Assembly (NCBI RefSeq): GCF_003030465.1
Contig: NZ_CP028339.1
Span: 806,001-870,000, forward strand
Origin: Thauera aromatica K172
Lineage (GTDB): Bacteria; Pseudomonadota; Gammaproteobacteria; Burkholderiales; Rhodocyclaceae
Length of the DNA stretch: 64,000 nucleotides
Direction: 5' to 3'
The notes below the pieces were generated by a model. The model was not told the origin of the DNA, made no database searches, and worked only from the letters and a program-made list of their open reading frames with translations. Both the position numbers and the translations under genes were made by a program. This document shows positions 1 to 7,705 of this stretch, piece by piece (position 1 is the stretch's first letter; each line of letters opens with the position of its first letter).

Positions 1-21
1 GTGGAGGGCGGAATGCGTTGC

Positions 22-801
22 TCAGTGGCTGATCAGCTTGGCGCCGACCAGCACCAGCATCGTGGCCAGGATCGGACGCAGCACGCGGTCCGGGATGCGG
101 GTCGAGATGTGGGTGCCGAGCCAGATTCCGGGCAGCGAGCCGACCAGCAGGCTGCCCAGCAGCAGCCAGTCTACGCTGCCGAGGAACCAGTGGCCGAGCC
201 CGGCGACCGCGGTCAGCGGCACCGCGTGGGCGATGTCGGAGCCGACGATGCGCAGCGCAGGCATCGTCGGGTAGAGAAAGAACAGGGCGGTGACGCCGAG
301 GGCGCCGGCGCCGACCGAGGAGATCGACACCAGCACGCCGAGCACCGCCCCGGTGAGCACGGTGAGCCGGGCGGTGCGCGCCGGGTTCGGGGTCCCGCCG
401 AAGCGCGCCAGGGCGAAGGCCTGGATGTGCCTGCGTAAGATCAGCGCGACCGCGGTCAGGAGCAGGGCGAAACCGAGCGCCACCTTGATCAGGCTGGCGG
501 TGCCGTCGATGCCGCCGGGGGCGAAGCGCCCGACCAGCACCAGGGTCAGGGCCGCGGCGGGCAGGCTGCCGGCGGCGAGGAGGCGGGTGATCTTCCAGTC
601 CACCGTGCCCTTGAGACCGTGCGCGAGGGTGCCGCCGGTCTTGGTGATCGCGGCGTAGAGCAGATCGGTGCCGACCGCCACCGAGGGGTGGATGCCGAAC
701 AGCAGCACCAGCAGCGGCGTCATCAGCGAGCCGCCGCCGACGCCGGTCAGGCCGACGATGGCGCCTACGGCGAAACCGGCGATGGTGTAAGCGAATTCCA
801 T
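22..801 (-). CDS. TauE/SafE-family sulfite/anion exporter
   Basis: A 259-residue integral membrane protein of the TauE/SafE family, which moves sulfite, sulfoacetate or related anions across the inner membrane. The N-terminus (about residues 5-35) has the glycine-rich repeat GLTGVGGGSLMTPLL typical of the family, and a second, weaker copy (SSVGAGALGVTALFFL) lies near residue 160, reflecting the internal duplication; about seven or eight hydrophobic segments are visible. It starts at ATG 801 and is divergent from cysB across 106 bases. That pairing suggests a role in sulfur metabolism under CysB control, but this is inference and the substrate cannot be read from the sequence. Confidence 0.88.
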   Translation of the reverse strand: MEFAYTIAGFAVGAIVGLTGVGGGSLMTPLLVLLFGIHPSVAVGTDLLYAAITKTGGTLAHGLKGTVDWKITRLLAAGSLPAAALTLVLVGRFAPGGIDGTASLIKVALGFALLLTAVALILRRHIQAFALARFGGTPNPARTARLTVLTGAVLGVLVSISSVGAGALGVTALFFLYPTMPALRIVGSDIAHAVPLTAVAGLGHWFLGSVDWLLLGSLLVGSLPGIWLGTHISTRIPDRVLRPILATMLVLVGAKLISH

Positions 802-850
802 ATGCGCTGCGCTCCTCGATGGTGCGGCGCATCGTAAAGACTTCGCTTAG

Positions 851-870
851 CTTTAAAAAGGATTTTTAAG
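851..870. promoter_or_regulatory. AT-rich near-palindrome in the tauE-cysB intergenic region
   Basis: CTTTAAAAAGGATTTTTAAG is a near-perfect inverted repeat in an unusually AT-rich 60-base patch of otherwise GC-rich DNA. It lies just upstream of the cysB -35 element and between two divergent genes, so it could be an operator, possibly for CysB itself. No binding site is proven. Confidence 0.35.
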
Positions 871-898
871 TTAGACTTTAAGAACCTGTTGTTATATA
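871..898 (+). promoter_or_regulatory. Predicted cysB promoter, near-leaderless
   Basis: TTAGAC at 871-876 and TATATA at 893-898 are separated by 16 bases, a reasonable sigma70 match. The expected transcription start is near 905, only a few bases before the cysB ATG at 908, and no Shine-Dalgarno sequence precedes that ATG. The mRNA may therefore be leaderless or nearly so. Confidence 0.5.
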
Positions 899-907
899 GA
901 CTAAGCC

Positions 908-1849
908 ATGAACCTGCAGCAGCTGCGCTACATCCACGAAGTCGCCCGCCGCGGGCTCAATGTTTCCGAAGCGGCCGACGCCTTGTTCACTTCGCAGCCG
1001 GGGGTGTCGAAGCAGATCCGCCAGCTCGAAGCCGAGCTCGGCATCGAGATCTTCGAGCGCCACGGCAAGCGCCTGGTGGCGGTCACCGAGCCGGGGCGCA
1101 CGGTGCTGGCGATCGCCGAGCGTGTGCTGCGCGACCTCGACAACCTGCAGCAGGTCGGCGACGAATTCGCCAACGAGGCGGTGGGCAGCCTGTCGATCGC
1201 CACCACCCACACCCAGGCGCGCTACGTGCTGCCCGGGGTGGTGCGTGATTTCATGCAGCGCTACCCGCAGGTCAAGCTCTCGCTGCACCAGGGCAACCCG
1301 CGCCAGGTCGGCGAGATGGTGCTCGACGGCACCGCCGATCTGGCCATCGCTACCGAGGCGATCGCCGAGTTCGACGAGCTGGTGATGCTGCCCTGCTACC
1401 AGTGGAACCGCTGCGTGGTCGCCACCCCGCGCCACCCCATCCTGCGCGAGACGCCGCTCACCCTGGAGGCGATCGCGCGCTACCCGATCATCACCTACGA
1501 TGACGCGTTCACCGGTCGCGGCCTGATCAACAAGGCCTTTCTCGGCCGCGGCCTGAAGCCCAACGTGGTGCTGTCGGCGATCGACTCGGACGTGATCAAG
1601 AAGTACGTCGAGCTCGACCTCGGGATCGGCATCCTCGCGCGCATGGCCTACGACGCCGACGAGGACCGCCGCCTGGGGATGGTCGACGCTTCCCACCTGT
1701 TCGAGTCGAGCACCACCCGCATCGGTCTGCGCCGGCGCGCCTGGCTGCGCACCTATGTGTATGCCTTCATCGAGGGCTTCGCCCCCCACCTGTCGCGGCG
1801 CATGGTCGAGACCGCGCTCGCCGGCGGTGGAACCGACCCTGGTCTGTGA
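908..1849 (+). CDS. cysB: LysR-family regulator CysB
   Basis: A 313-residue LysR-type transcription factor, matching the usual length of CysB/Cbl proteins, which control sulfate uptake and cysteine biosynthesis in response to acetylserine. The N-terminal winged helix-turn-helix starts MNLQQLRYIHEVARRGLNVS and continues with TSQPGVSKQIRQLE, the CysB-type recognition helix region. The effector domain has the TTHTQARYVLP stretch (about residue 100) that forms the sulfate/inducer pocket in CysB. The start at 908 gives the canonical N-terminus despite lacking a ribosome binding site. It is divergent from a TauE/SafE exporter. Assignment to CysB rather than Cbl rests on overall similarity. Confidence 0.9.
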   Translation: MNLQQLRYIHEVARRGLNVSEAADALFTSQPGVSKQIRQLEAELGIEIFERHGKRLVAVTEPGRTVLAIAERVLRDLDNLQQVGDEFANEAVGSLSIATTHTQARYVLPGVVRDFMQRYPQVKLSLHQGNPRQVGEMVLDGTADLAIATEAIAEFDELVMLPCYQWNRCVVATPRHPILRETPLTLEAIARYPIITYDDAFTGRGLINKAFLGRGLKPNVVLSAIDSDVIKKYVELDLGIGILARMAYDADEDRRLGMVDASHLFESSTTRIGLRRRAWLRTYVYAFIEGFAPHLSRRMVETALAGGGTDPGL

Positions 1850-1910
1850 CTCCGGCCGGTGACGCCGGGGCGTGGCGCGCGGGTGGCCCCGGCCGGCGGC
1901 GGGGAGGCGC

Positions 1911-2978
1911 TCAGACGCGCTCGAACCAGCGCTGCAGGCGGGCGCCGTGCAGGCCGGCGGCGAGGGCGGCGATCAGGCGCACGCGTGCCTTCAGCGCGTC
2001 GAGGGGGCCGGCGTGCAGCCAGTGCGCGGGCAGCGCGTGGCCGCGCGCGACGGTGCCGCCGCCGCAGCGGCTGGCGAGCACCACCGGCAGCGTCGGCGGC
2101 AGTGCTTCGAGCGCCGCCCGCCAGGGCGCGGGCAGGCTGGCGTTGCCGGGCAGGGCCAGCACCAGGCCGCCGCCGGGGCGGGAAGGCCCTCGGCGCTGCC
2201 GGGTTGTGCCTGCGCCTGCGTCGGCGCCGCCCGCGCCTTTTTCTTCCCCGCTGTCGGGTGCGCGGTGCAGGCTCCGCACCGCCGCGCCGAGCAGGGCCGG
2301 CGTGCTGCCGGCGGCCACGGTCAGGATTTCCACCGGCGGCAGCTGCGTCAGCCCGGCGGGCAGGCGCAGCGGGGCGGCGGGCGGGCCAGCGAGGGCTTGC
2401 AGGGCGGTGTCGCTGGCGGTCACGGTGAGGGCGCCGGGCTGGGTGAAGGCGTCGACGGCGCTGGGGTGGCGCTTGGCGAGGGTGGCCGCGGGCAGGATGC
2501 GGTCGCCGAGCACGGCGAGCACGCCAGCGCGCGCGGCCGCCGGGCGGGCGGCGAGCTGCACGGCCTGATAAAGGTTGAGCGGGCCGTCGGCCGAGAGTGC
2601 GGTGGCCGGGCGCATCGCCGCAGTGAGCACCACCGGCTTGCGGCGGGCGACGGTGAGGGTGAGGAAATAGGCGCTCTCTTCCAGGGTGTCGGTGCCGTGG
2701 GTGATGACGATGCCGTCCACCGTGGGGTCGTCGACGAGGGCCTGCACCCGGCGCGACAGCGCCAGCCAGTGCGCGGGCGTCATGTCCTTGCTGTCGAGGG
2801 CGAACAGGGGCTCGGCGCTGACGGTGGCGAGTCCGGCGAGCTGGGGCACGGCGGCGAGGAGGTCGGCGCCGTCGAGCTGCCCGGCGGTGTAGCCGCGCAG
2901 ATCGGTCGCCGAGGCGGCGGCGCCGGCGATCGTGCCGCCGGTGGTGATCAGGGTGATGCGGGGGCGGGCGGCGGGCAC
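1911..2978 (-). CDS. L-asparaginase (asparaginase/glutaminase family)
   Basis: A 355-residue asparaginase that hydrolyses asparagine to aspartate and ammonia. The N-terminal TTGGTIAG motif (residues 12-19) carries the nucleophilic Thr, and HGTDTLEES (94-102) carries the second catalytic Thr-Asp pair. No signal peptide is seen, so it is probably cytoplasmic. Residues about 238-270 form a Gly/Ala/Arg-rich low-complexity insertion between the core and C-terminal domain that most family members lack. It is the last gene of a minus-strand run behind the Kef-type antiporter, 98 bases downstream of it, and converges with cysB. The exact substrate preference is not determined. Confidence 0.85.
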   Translation of the reverse strand: MPAARPRITLITTGGTIAGAAASATDLRGYTAGQLDGADLLAAVPQLAGLATVSAEPLFALDSKDMTPAHWLALSRRVQALVDDPTVDGIVITHGTDTLEESAYFLTLTVARRKPVVLTAAMRPATALSADGPLNLYQAVQLAARPAAARAGVLAVLGDRILPAATLAKRHPSAVDAFTQPGALTVTASDTALQALAGPPAAPLRLPAGLTQLPPVEILTVAAGSTPALLGAAVRSLHRAPDSGEEKGAGGADAGAGTTRQRRGPSRPGGGLVLALPGNASLPAPWRAALEALPPTLPVVLASRCGGGTVARGHALPAHWLHAGPLDALKARVRLIAALAAGLHGARLQRWFERV

Positions 2979-3076
2979 GGGGTGGGCTCCTGTGGAAGTC
3001 CGGGCCGCGGGGGCGGTCGGGGAACGTGGACGCGGCGAAGGCGGCCCGGGAACGGTTGGCTCGACGAGGCGCGGCC

Positions 3077-4834
3077 TCAGGCGGTGGCAGGGGGTTCGGC
3101 GCGCAGCGCGACGATGCGCCGCTCGCGCTCCTGTTCGAGCAGGCGTAGCGAGGCTTCCGGCGGCACGCCCAGGCTCTCGAGGACCCAGCCGGTGAGCTGC
3201 AGGCCGGACTCCAGCGTTTCCGGGACCACGACCGAAGCGCCGGCGTCGCGCAGGCGCAGCGCATGGCGTTCGTCGCGGGCGCGGGCGATGATGCGCAGCA
3301 TCGGCATCAGGCGGCGGATGCCCTGCACCGCATGTTCGGCTGCGGCGGTGTGGTCCATGGTCAGCACCACCGACTGCGCCCGGTCGATGCGCAGCTTGCG
3401 CAGCAGCTCCGGCCGGCTGGCGTCGCCGAACACCAGCGGCATGCCGGCTTTGCGCTGCTGCGCGACGAGCTTGGCGTCGCTTTCGATGGCGACGAAAGGG
3501 ATGCCTTGTTCGGCAAGCATCTGCGCCACCATCTGCCCGACACGGCCGAAGCCGGCGATGATCACGTGGCCCTGCAGTTCGCCCAGGCCGGTTTCAGGCG
3601 CCGTCTCGGCCGGGACCAGGCGGCGGTCGAGGCGGTTGCCCAGGGTCTGGCCGAGGCGGGCGATGACCGGCGCGCACAGCATCGACACGCCGACCACGAT
3701 CAGCATGAACTGGCCGATTTCGCGCCCGAGCAGGCCGAAGCCGAGCGCCAGGCCGATGACGATGAAGGCGAACTCGCCGCCCTGGCCGAGGAGCAGGCTG
3801 CCTTCGGCCGCGCGCCCCCAGGACAGCCCGAAGCGGCGCAGCAGGACGACCAGGACCAGGCCCTTGAGCGCCAGCAGGCCGAGCACCGAGAGCGGAATCC
3901 ACAGCGGCTCGGCGAGCAGGGCGCGCAGATCGATGCCCATCCCGACCGACATGAAGAACAGGCCCATCAGCAGGCCCTTGAACGGCTCGATGGTGATCTC
4001 GACTTCGTGGCGGAACTCGGTCTCGGCGATGATCAGGCCGGCGAGCAGGGCGCCGAGCGCCATCGACAGCCCGGCCGTCCAGGTCAGCGTCGCCACCCCG
4101 AGCGTGGTCAGCAGGGTCAGCGCGGTGAAGGTGTCGGGCTGGCGCTCGGAGGCGATCTGGTGGAACAGCGGCCGGATCACACGGCGGCCGATCAGATACA
4201 GCGCCAGCACCGTCAGCACGCCCTTGAGCAGCGCGCTGCCGAGGAGGACGGCGAAGCTGCCTTCGCCGGCCGCGGCGCCGAGGATGCTGATCAGCACCAG
4301 CAGCGGCACCACCGCGAGATCCTGGAAGAGCAGGATCGCGAACGCGGCCTGACCGAGCGGCGTGCCCAGCTCGCGGCGCTGGATCAGCAACTGCATGACG
4401 ATCGCGGTGGAGGAGAAGGCCAGCACCACGCCGAGGATCACCGAAGCCTCGACGGCGTTGCCGAAGGACCACGCCAGCCCGCCGATCGCCGCTGCCGACA
4501 GCGCCACCTGCAGTCCGCCGAGGCCGAACACCTGGCGGCGCATCGACCACAGGCGCTCGACCGACATTTCCAGGCCGATCATGAACATCAGGAAGATCAC
4601 GCCGAGCTCGGCGAGGAATTCGACGTCTTCGGGGCGGGCGAAGGTGAGCCACGACAGCAGCGGCCAGGCGTCGGCGTGGCTGGCCAGGCCGTAGGGGCCG
4701 AGCACGGCGCCGACCGACAGGAAACCGAGCACCGGGTTGATGCGCAACCGCCCGAGGAGCGGAATGAGCACGCCGCTGAGGGCGAGGAAGAGGATGATTT
4801 CCTTCAGGAAGGGAATGCTGCCGTGGGCGTCCAT
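3077..4834 (-). CDS. Kef/YbaL-type monovalent cation:proton antiporter with RCK domain
   Basis: A 585-residue CPA2-family transporter. About the first 380 residues hold some twelve hydrophobic segments of the Na+/H+ exchanger fold; the C-terminal part holds a TrkA-N (RCK) nucleotide-binding domain beginning HVIIAGFGRVGQMVAQML with the GxGxxG Rossmann signature. Such proteins exchange potassium or sodium for protons and are gated by NAD(H) or glutathione adducts. The length and domain order fit KefB/KefC/YbaL; which one cannot be decided. It starts 30 bases after the ABC exporter gene, so the two are probably co-transcribed. Confidence 0.87.
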   Translation of the reverse strand: MDAHGSIPFLKEIILFLALSGVLIPLLGRLRINPVLGFLSVGAVLGPYGLASHADAWPLLSWLTFARPEDVEFLAELGVIFLMFMIGLEMSVERLWSMRRQVFGLGGLQVALSAAAIGGLAWSFGNAVEASVILGVVLAFSSTAIVMQLLIQRRELGTPLGQAAFAILLFQDLAVVPLLVLISILGAAAGEGSFAVLLGSALLKGVLTVLALYLIGRRVIRPLFHQIASERQPDTFTALTLLTTLGVATLTWTAGLSMALGALLAGLIIAETEFRHEVEITIEPFKGLLMGLFFMSVGMGIDLRALLAEPLWIPLSVLGLLALKGLVLVVLLRRFGLSWGRAAEGSLLLGQGGEFAFIVIGLALGFGLLGREIGQFMLIVVGVSMLCAPVIARLGQTLGNRLDRRLVPAETAPETGLGELQGHVIIAGFGRVGQMVAQMLAEQGIPFVAIESDAKLVAQQRKAGMPLVFGDASRPELLRKLRIDRAQSVVLTMDHTAAAEHAVQGIRRLMPMLRIIARARDERHALRLRDAGASVVVPETLESGLQLTGWVLESLGVPPEASLRLLEQERERRIVALRAEPPATA

Positions 4835-4864
4835 CGAGGCTTCGCTATGGGGGAGGCGAGCAGT

Positions 4865-6721
4865 CTATGCCACGCCGGGGGTGGGGGCGCTGCGGGTGTG
4901 GTCCGCGGCCGGGGCGGTGCCGCTCTCCGCCTCTTCCTGCTGCTGCAGCAGCCACATCTGGGCGTAGGCGCCGTTGCCGGCGAGCAGCGCGGCGTGGCGT
5001 CCGCGCTCGACGATGCGTCCGCCGTCGAGGACGATGATCTCGTCGGCGTCCATCACCGTCGACAGCCGGTGCGCGATCACCAGCGCGGTGCGGCCGCGGG
5101 CGGCGCGCTCGATCTGGGCCTGGATCGCCTTCTCGGTCTTCGAGTCGAGCGCCGAGGTGGCCTCGTCGAAGATCAGGATCGCCGGGTCCTTGAGCAGCGC
5201 GCGCGCGATCGCCACGCGCTGCTTCTCGCCGCCGGACAGCTTCAGGCCGCGCTCGCCGACCCGGGTGTCGTAGCCTTCGGGGAGCTGGGCGATGAAGTCC
5301 TCGAGCTGCGCGGCGCGGGCGGCGGCCTCCACTTCGGCGCGGCTGGCGGTGGGGCGACCGTACTGGATGTTGTACAGCAGGGTGTCGTTGAACAGCACCG
5401 TGTCCTGGGGGACGATGCCGATCGCCGCGCGCAGGCTGTCCTGGGTGAGCTCGCGCAGATCATGGCCGTCGATGCGGATGGCGCCGCCCTGGACGTCGTA
5501 GAAACGGTACAGGAGGCGTGCCAGGGTCGATTTGCCCGAGCCCGAGTGCCCGACCACCGCCACCGTGCTGCCGGCGGGGATGTCGAAATCGACGTCGAAC
5601 AGGATCGGCCGGCGGGCATCGTAGGCGAAGCCGACATGCTCGAAGCGCACCCCCGCCGGGCCGGGCGGCAGCGCCACCGCGTCGGCGGCATCGGCGATCT
5701 CGCGGTGCTCGTGCATCAGGCCGAACATGCGCTCGATGTCGGTGAGCGCCTGGCGCAGTTCGCGGTACATCACGCCGAGGAAGTTGAGCGGGATGTAGAG
5801 CTGGATCAGGAAGGCGTTGACCAGCACGATGTCGCCGATCGTCATCGCCCCGCTCGCCACCCGGTCGGCGGCCTGCCACATCATCACGGTGACGCCGACG
5901 GCGATGATCGCGGCCTGGCCGATGTTGAGCGCGGACAGCGAATACTGGTTGGTCTCCTGCGCTTTCGTCCATTTCTGCAGTTCGTCGTCGTAGCGGCGCG
6001 CTTCGAAGGCCTCGTTGTTGAAATACTTCACCGTCTCGAAGTTGATCAGGCTGTCGATCGCGCGCGCGTTGGCCGCCGAGTCGAGCTCGTTGGCGCGGCG
6101 GCGCAGCGCGGTGCGCCAGTTCGTCACCTGCACTGTGAACACGATGTACAGCGCCAGCGTCACCAGGGTGATGATCGCGAACACGGCGTCGTACTGCACG
6201 AGCAGGATGCCGATCACCAGGCCGATCTCGACCAGGGTGGGCAGGATCGAGTACAGCGTGTAGCTGATCAGCGAGCCGATCGAGCGCGTGCCGCGCTCGA
6301 TGTCGCGGGTCAGGCCGCCGGTCTGGCGCTCGAGGTGAAAGCGTAGCGACAGCGCGTGCAGGTGGCGGAACACGCGCAGCGAGATCGCCCGCACCGCCTG
6401 CTGGGTGACGCGGGCGAAGACGATCTCGCGCAGCTCGGTGAACAGCGAGGCGGAAAAGCGCAGCACTCCGTAAGCCAGCAGCAGCGCGGCCGGGACCACG
6501 ATGAACGCCTGTTCGGTGGTGAGCGAGAGGCCGTCGATGAGATGCTTGAAGACGATCGGCACGCTGACGTTGGCGCCCTTGCCGGCGAGCAGGCAGCCGA
6601 GCGCGAAGATCACCCGGCCCTTGTAGGCCCAGATGAAGGGCAGCAGGCTCTTGAGCGTCTGCCAGTCATGGCGCTGGGCGGGTTCGGGGCCGGGGAGGGC
6701 GGCGGCAGGGGCGCGTCGCAT
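4865..6721 (-). CDS. Atm1/HMT1-type ABC exporter, permease-ATPase fusion
   Basis: A 618-residue half-transporter. Residues about 30-330 form six transmembrane helices; the C-terminal ATPase has Walker A GHSGSGKST, the signature LSGGEKQRVAIARALL, Walker B ILIFDEATSALD and the H-loop ALVIAHRLST. Homologues of the Atm1/HMT1 group export glutathione-based compounds linked to iron-sulfur cluster assembly or metal tolerance. I place the start at ATG 6721, giving the family-like N-terminus; the same open frame extends upstream only as a shadow of the lysE-type gene. It begins 8 bases after the stop of that gene, suggesting an operon. Confidence 0.88.
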   Translation of the reverse strand: MRRAPAAALPGPEPAQRHDWQTLKSLLPFIWAYKGRVIFALGCLLAGKGANVSVPIVFKHLIDGLSLTTEQAFIVVPAALLLAYGVLRFSASLFTELREIVFARVTQQAVRAISLRVFRHLHALSLRFHLERQTGGLTRDIERGTRSIGSLISYTLYSILPTLVEIGLVIGILLVQYDAVFAIITLVTLALYIVFTVQVTNWRTALRRRANELDSAANARAIDSLINFETVKYFNNEAFEARRYDDELQKWTKAQETNQYSLSALNIGQAAIIAVGVTVMMWQAADRVASGAMTIGDIVLVNAFLIQLYIPLNFLGVMYRELRQALTDIERMFGLMHEHREIADAADAVALPPGPAGVRFEHVGFAYDARRPILFDVDFDIPAGSTVAVVGHSGSGKSTLARLLYRFYDVQGGAIRIDGHDLRELTQDSLRAAIGIVPQDTVLFNDTLLYNIQYGRPTASRAEVEAAARAAQLEDFIAQLPEGYDTRVGERGLKLSGGEKQRVAIARALLKDPAILIFDEATSALDSKTEKAIQAQIERAARGRTALVIAHRLSTVMDADEIIVLDGGRIVERGRHAALLAGNGAYAQMWLLQQQEEAESGTAPAADHTRSAPTPGVA

Positions 6722-6729
6722 CGTCCGCC

Positions 6730-7383
6730 TCAGCGTGCCGCGGCGGGCAGGGGCGCGTCGTCGACCACCAGGCGCAAGGCGAGGCCGATGAAGAGCAGGC
6801 CGGCGATGCGGTCGAGCCAGGCGCCGGCACCGGGGCGACGGGCGAGGAGGCGGCCGATGCCGCCGGCGGCGAAAGCGAGGGCGCCGAAGATGAGCACGGT
6901 CTGGGCAGCGAAGAGCAGGCCGAGCTGGGCCATCTGCACGCTGGCGGCGCCGTCGGCGGGGCGCACGAACTGCGGCAGGAAGGCAAGGAAGAAGAGCGCG
7001 ACCTTGGGGTTGATTGCGTTGGCGATGAAGCCGCGGCGCAGGTAGGCGTGCCACGGCGCGGGGGCCTGCGGTGCGGCGGCGTCCAGGTGCACGGCCGCGG
7101 CATGGCGCAGGGCGTTGATGCCGATCCAGGCCAGGTAGGCGGCGCCGGCGAGCTTGAGCGCGAGAAAGGCGGTGGGTGAGGAGGCGAGCGCCGCGCTCAC
7201 CCCCAGCGCCGCCCACAAGGTGTGGGTGAAACAGCCCAGCGCGCAGCCGAGCGCGATGCCGAATCCGGCCATCCGCCCGCGCGCCAGGCTTTGCCCCAGC
7301 ACCATCAGGTTGTCGGGGCCGGGGGCGAGGGTGATCAGGAAGCTGATGCCGAGGAAGGCGAGGGCGGTGTCGAAATCGAGCAT
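6730..7383 (-). CDS. LysE-family amino acid exporter
   Basis: A 217-residue inner-membrane protein of the LysE/RhtB superfamily, which exports amino acids. The N-terminal signature FLITLAPGPDNLMVLGQSL (residues 15-33) is diagnostic, followed by the G-x-x-x-G-rich second helix (ARGRMAGFGIALGCALG). About six hydrophobic segments fit the usual topology. It is the promoter-proximal gene of the minus-strand group lysE-type, ABC exporter, Kef-type antiporter, asparaginase. The exported amino acid is unknown. Confidence 0.88.
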   Translation of the reverse strand: MLDFDTALAFLGISFLITLAPGPDNLMVLGQSLARGRMAGFGIALGCALGCFTHTLWAALGVSAALASSPTAFLALKLAGAAYLAWIGINALRHAAAVHLDAAAPQAPAPWHAYLRRGFIANAINPKVALFFLAFLPQFVRPADGAASVQMAQLGLLFAAQTVLIFGALAFAAGGIGRLLARRPGAGAWLDRIAGLLFIGLALRLVVDDAPLPAAAR

Positions 7384-7705
7384 AACATGAACGGAAGGAG
7401 AAAAGGGATGAGCGTGAGGACCGAAACGGGGTCACTGCGCGAAGAGGTGGACCATGCCGGGACCGACGGCGGGTGCCCGCCGATGCGTGCCGGAGGGGGC
7501 GTCGGCGCGATCGAAGCAGGCGTTTGAGTCCGGATTGTCGCCGTTATGCGGCCGGTTTGGAACAGCGCATGGGCAATCTTGCCGCTGCTGGCGGGGTCTG
7601 TGCTTGCCCGGGGGCATGGCATGGCAGCTATGATGGGAGCTGGCCGGCGCCGGTGGGCGCCGTTCCCGGAGCCGGACGCAGGCTCCGCCAAGCCTGGAGA
7701 CAAAG
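7384..7705. other. Intergenic region between the lysE-type gene and fadE
   Basis: These 322 bases separate two divergent genes. Towards fadE there is a weak promoter candidate (TTGCCC at 7604, TATGAT at 7629, spacer 19, too long for confidence). Two GC hairpins follow in the presumed leader: GGCGCC 7646-7651 with 7656-7661, and GGAGCC 7668-7673 with GGCTCC 7681-7686. A GGAGA ribosome binding site precedes the fadE ATG. I see no coding signal in the rest. Confidence 0.4.

Noticed and set aside
3263-6346. A 1027-codon plus-strand frame opposite the Kef and ABC transporter genes
   Set aside because: Composition is Gln/His/Glu-rich as expected for an antisense frame; the minus-strand frames contain complete transporter motifs.
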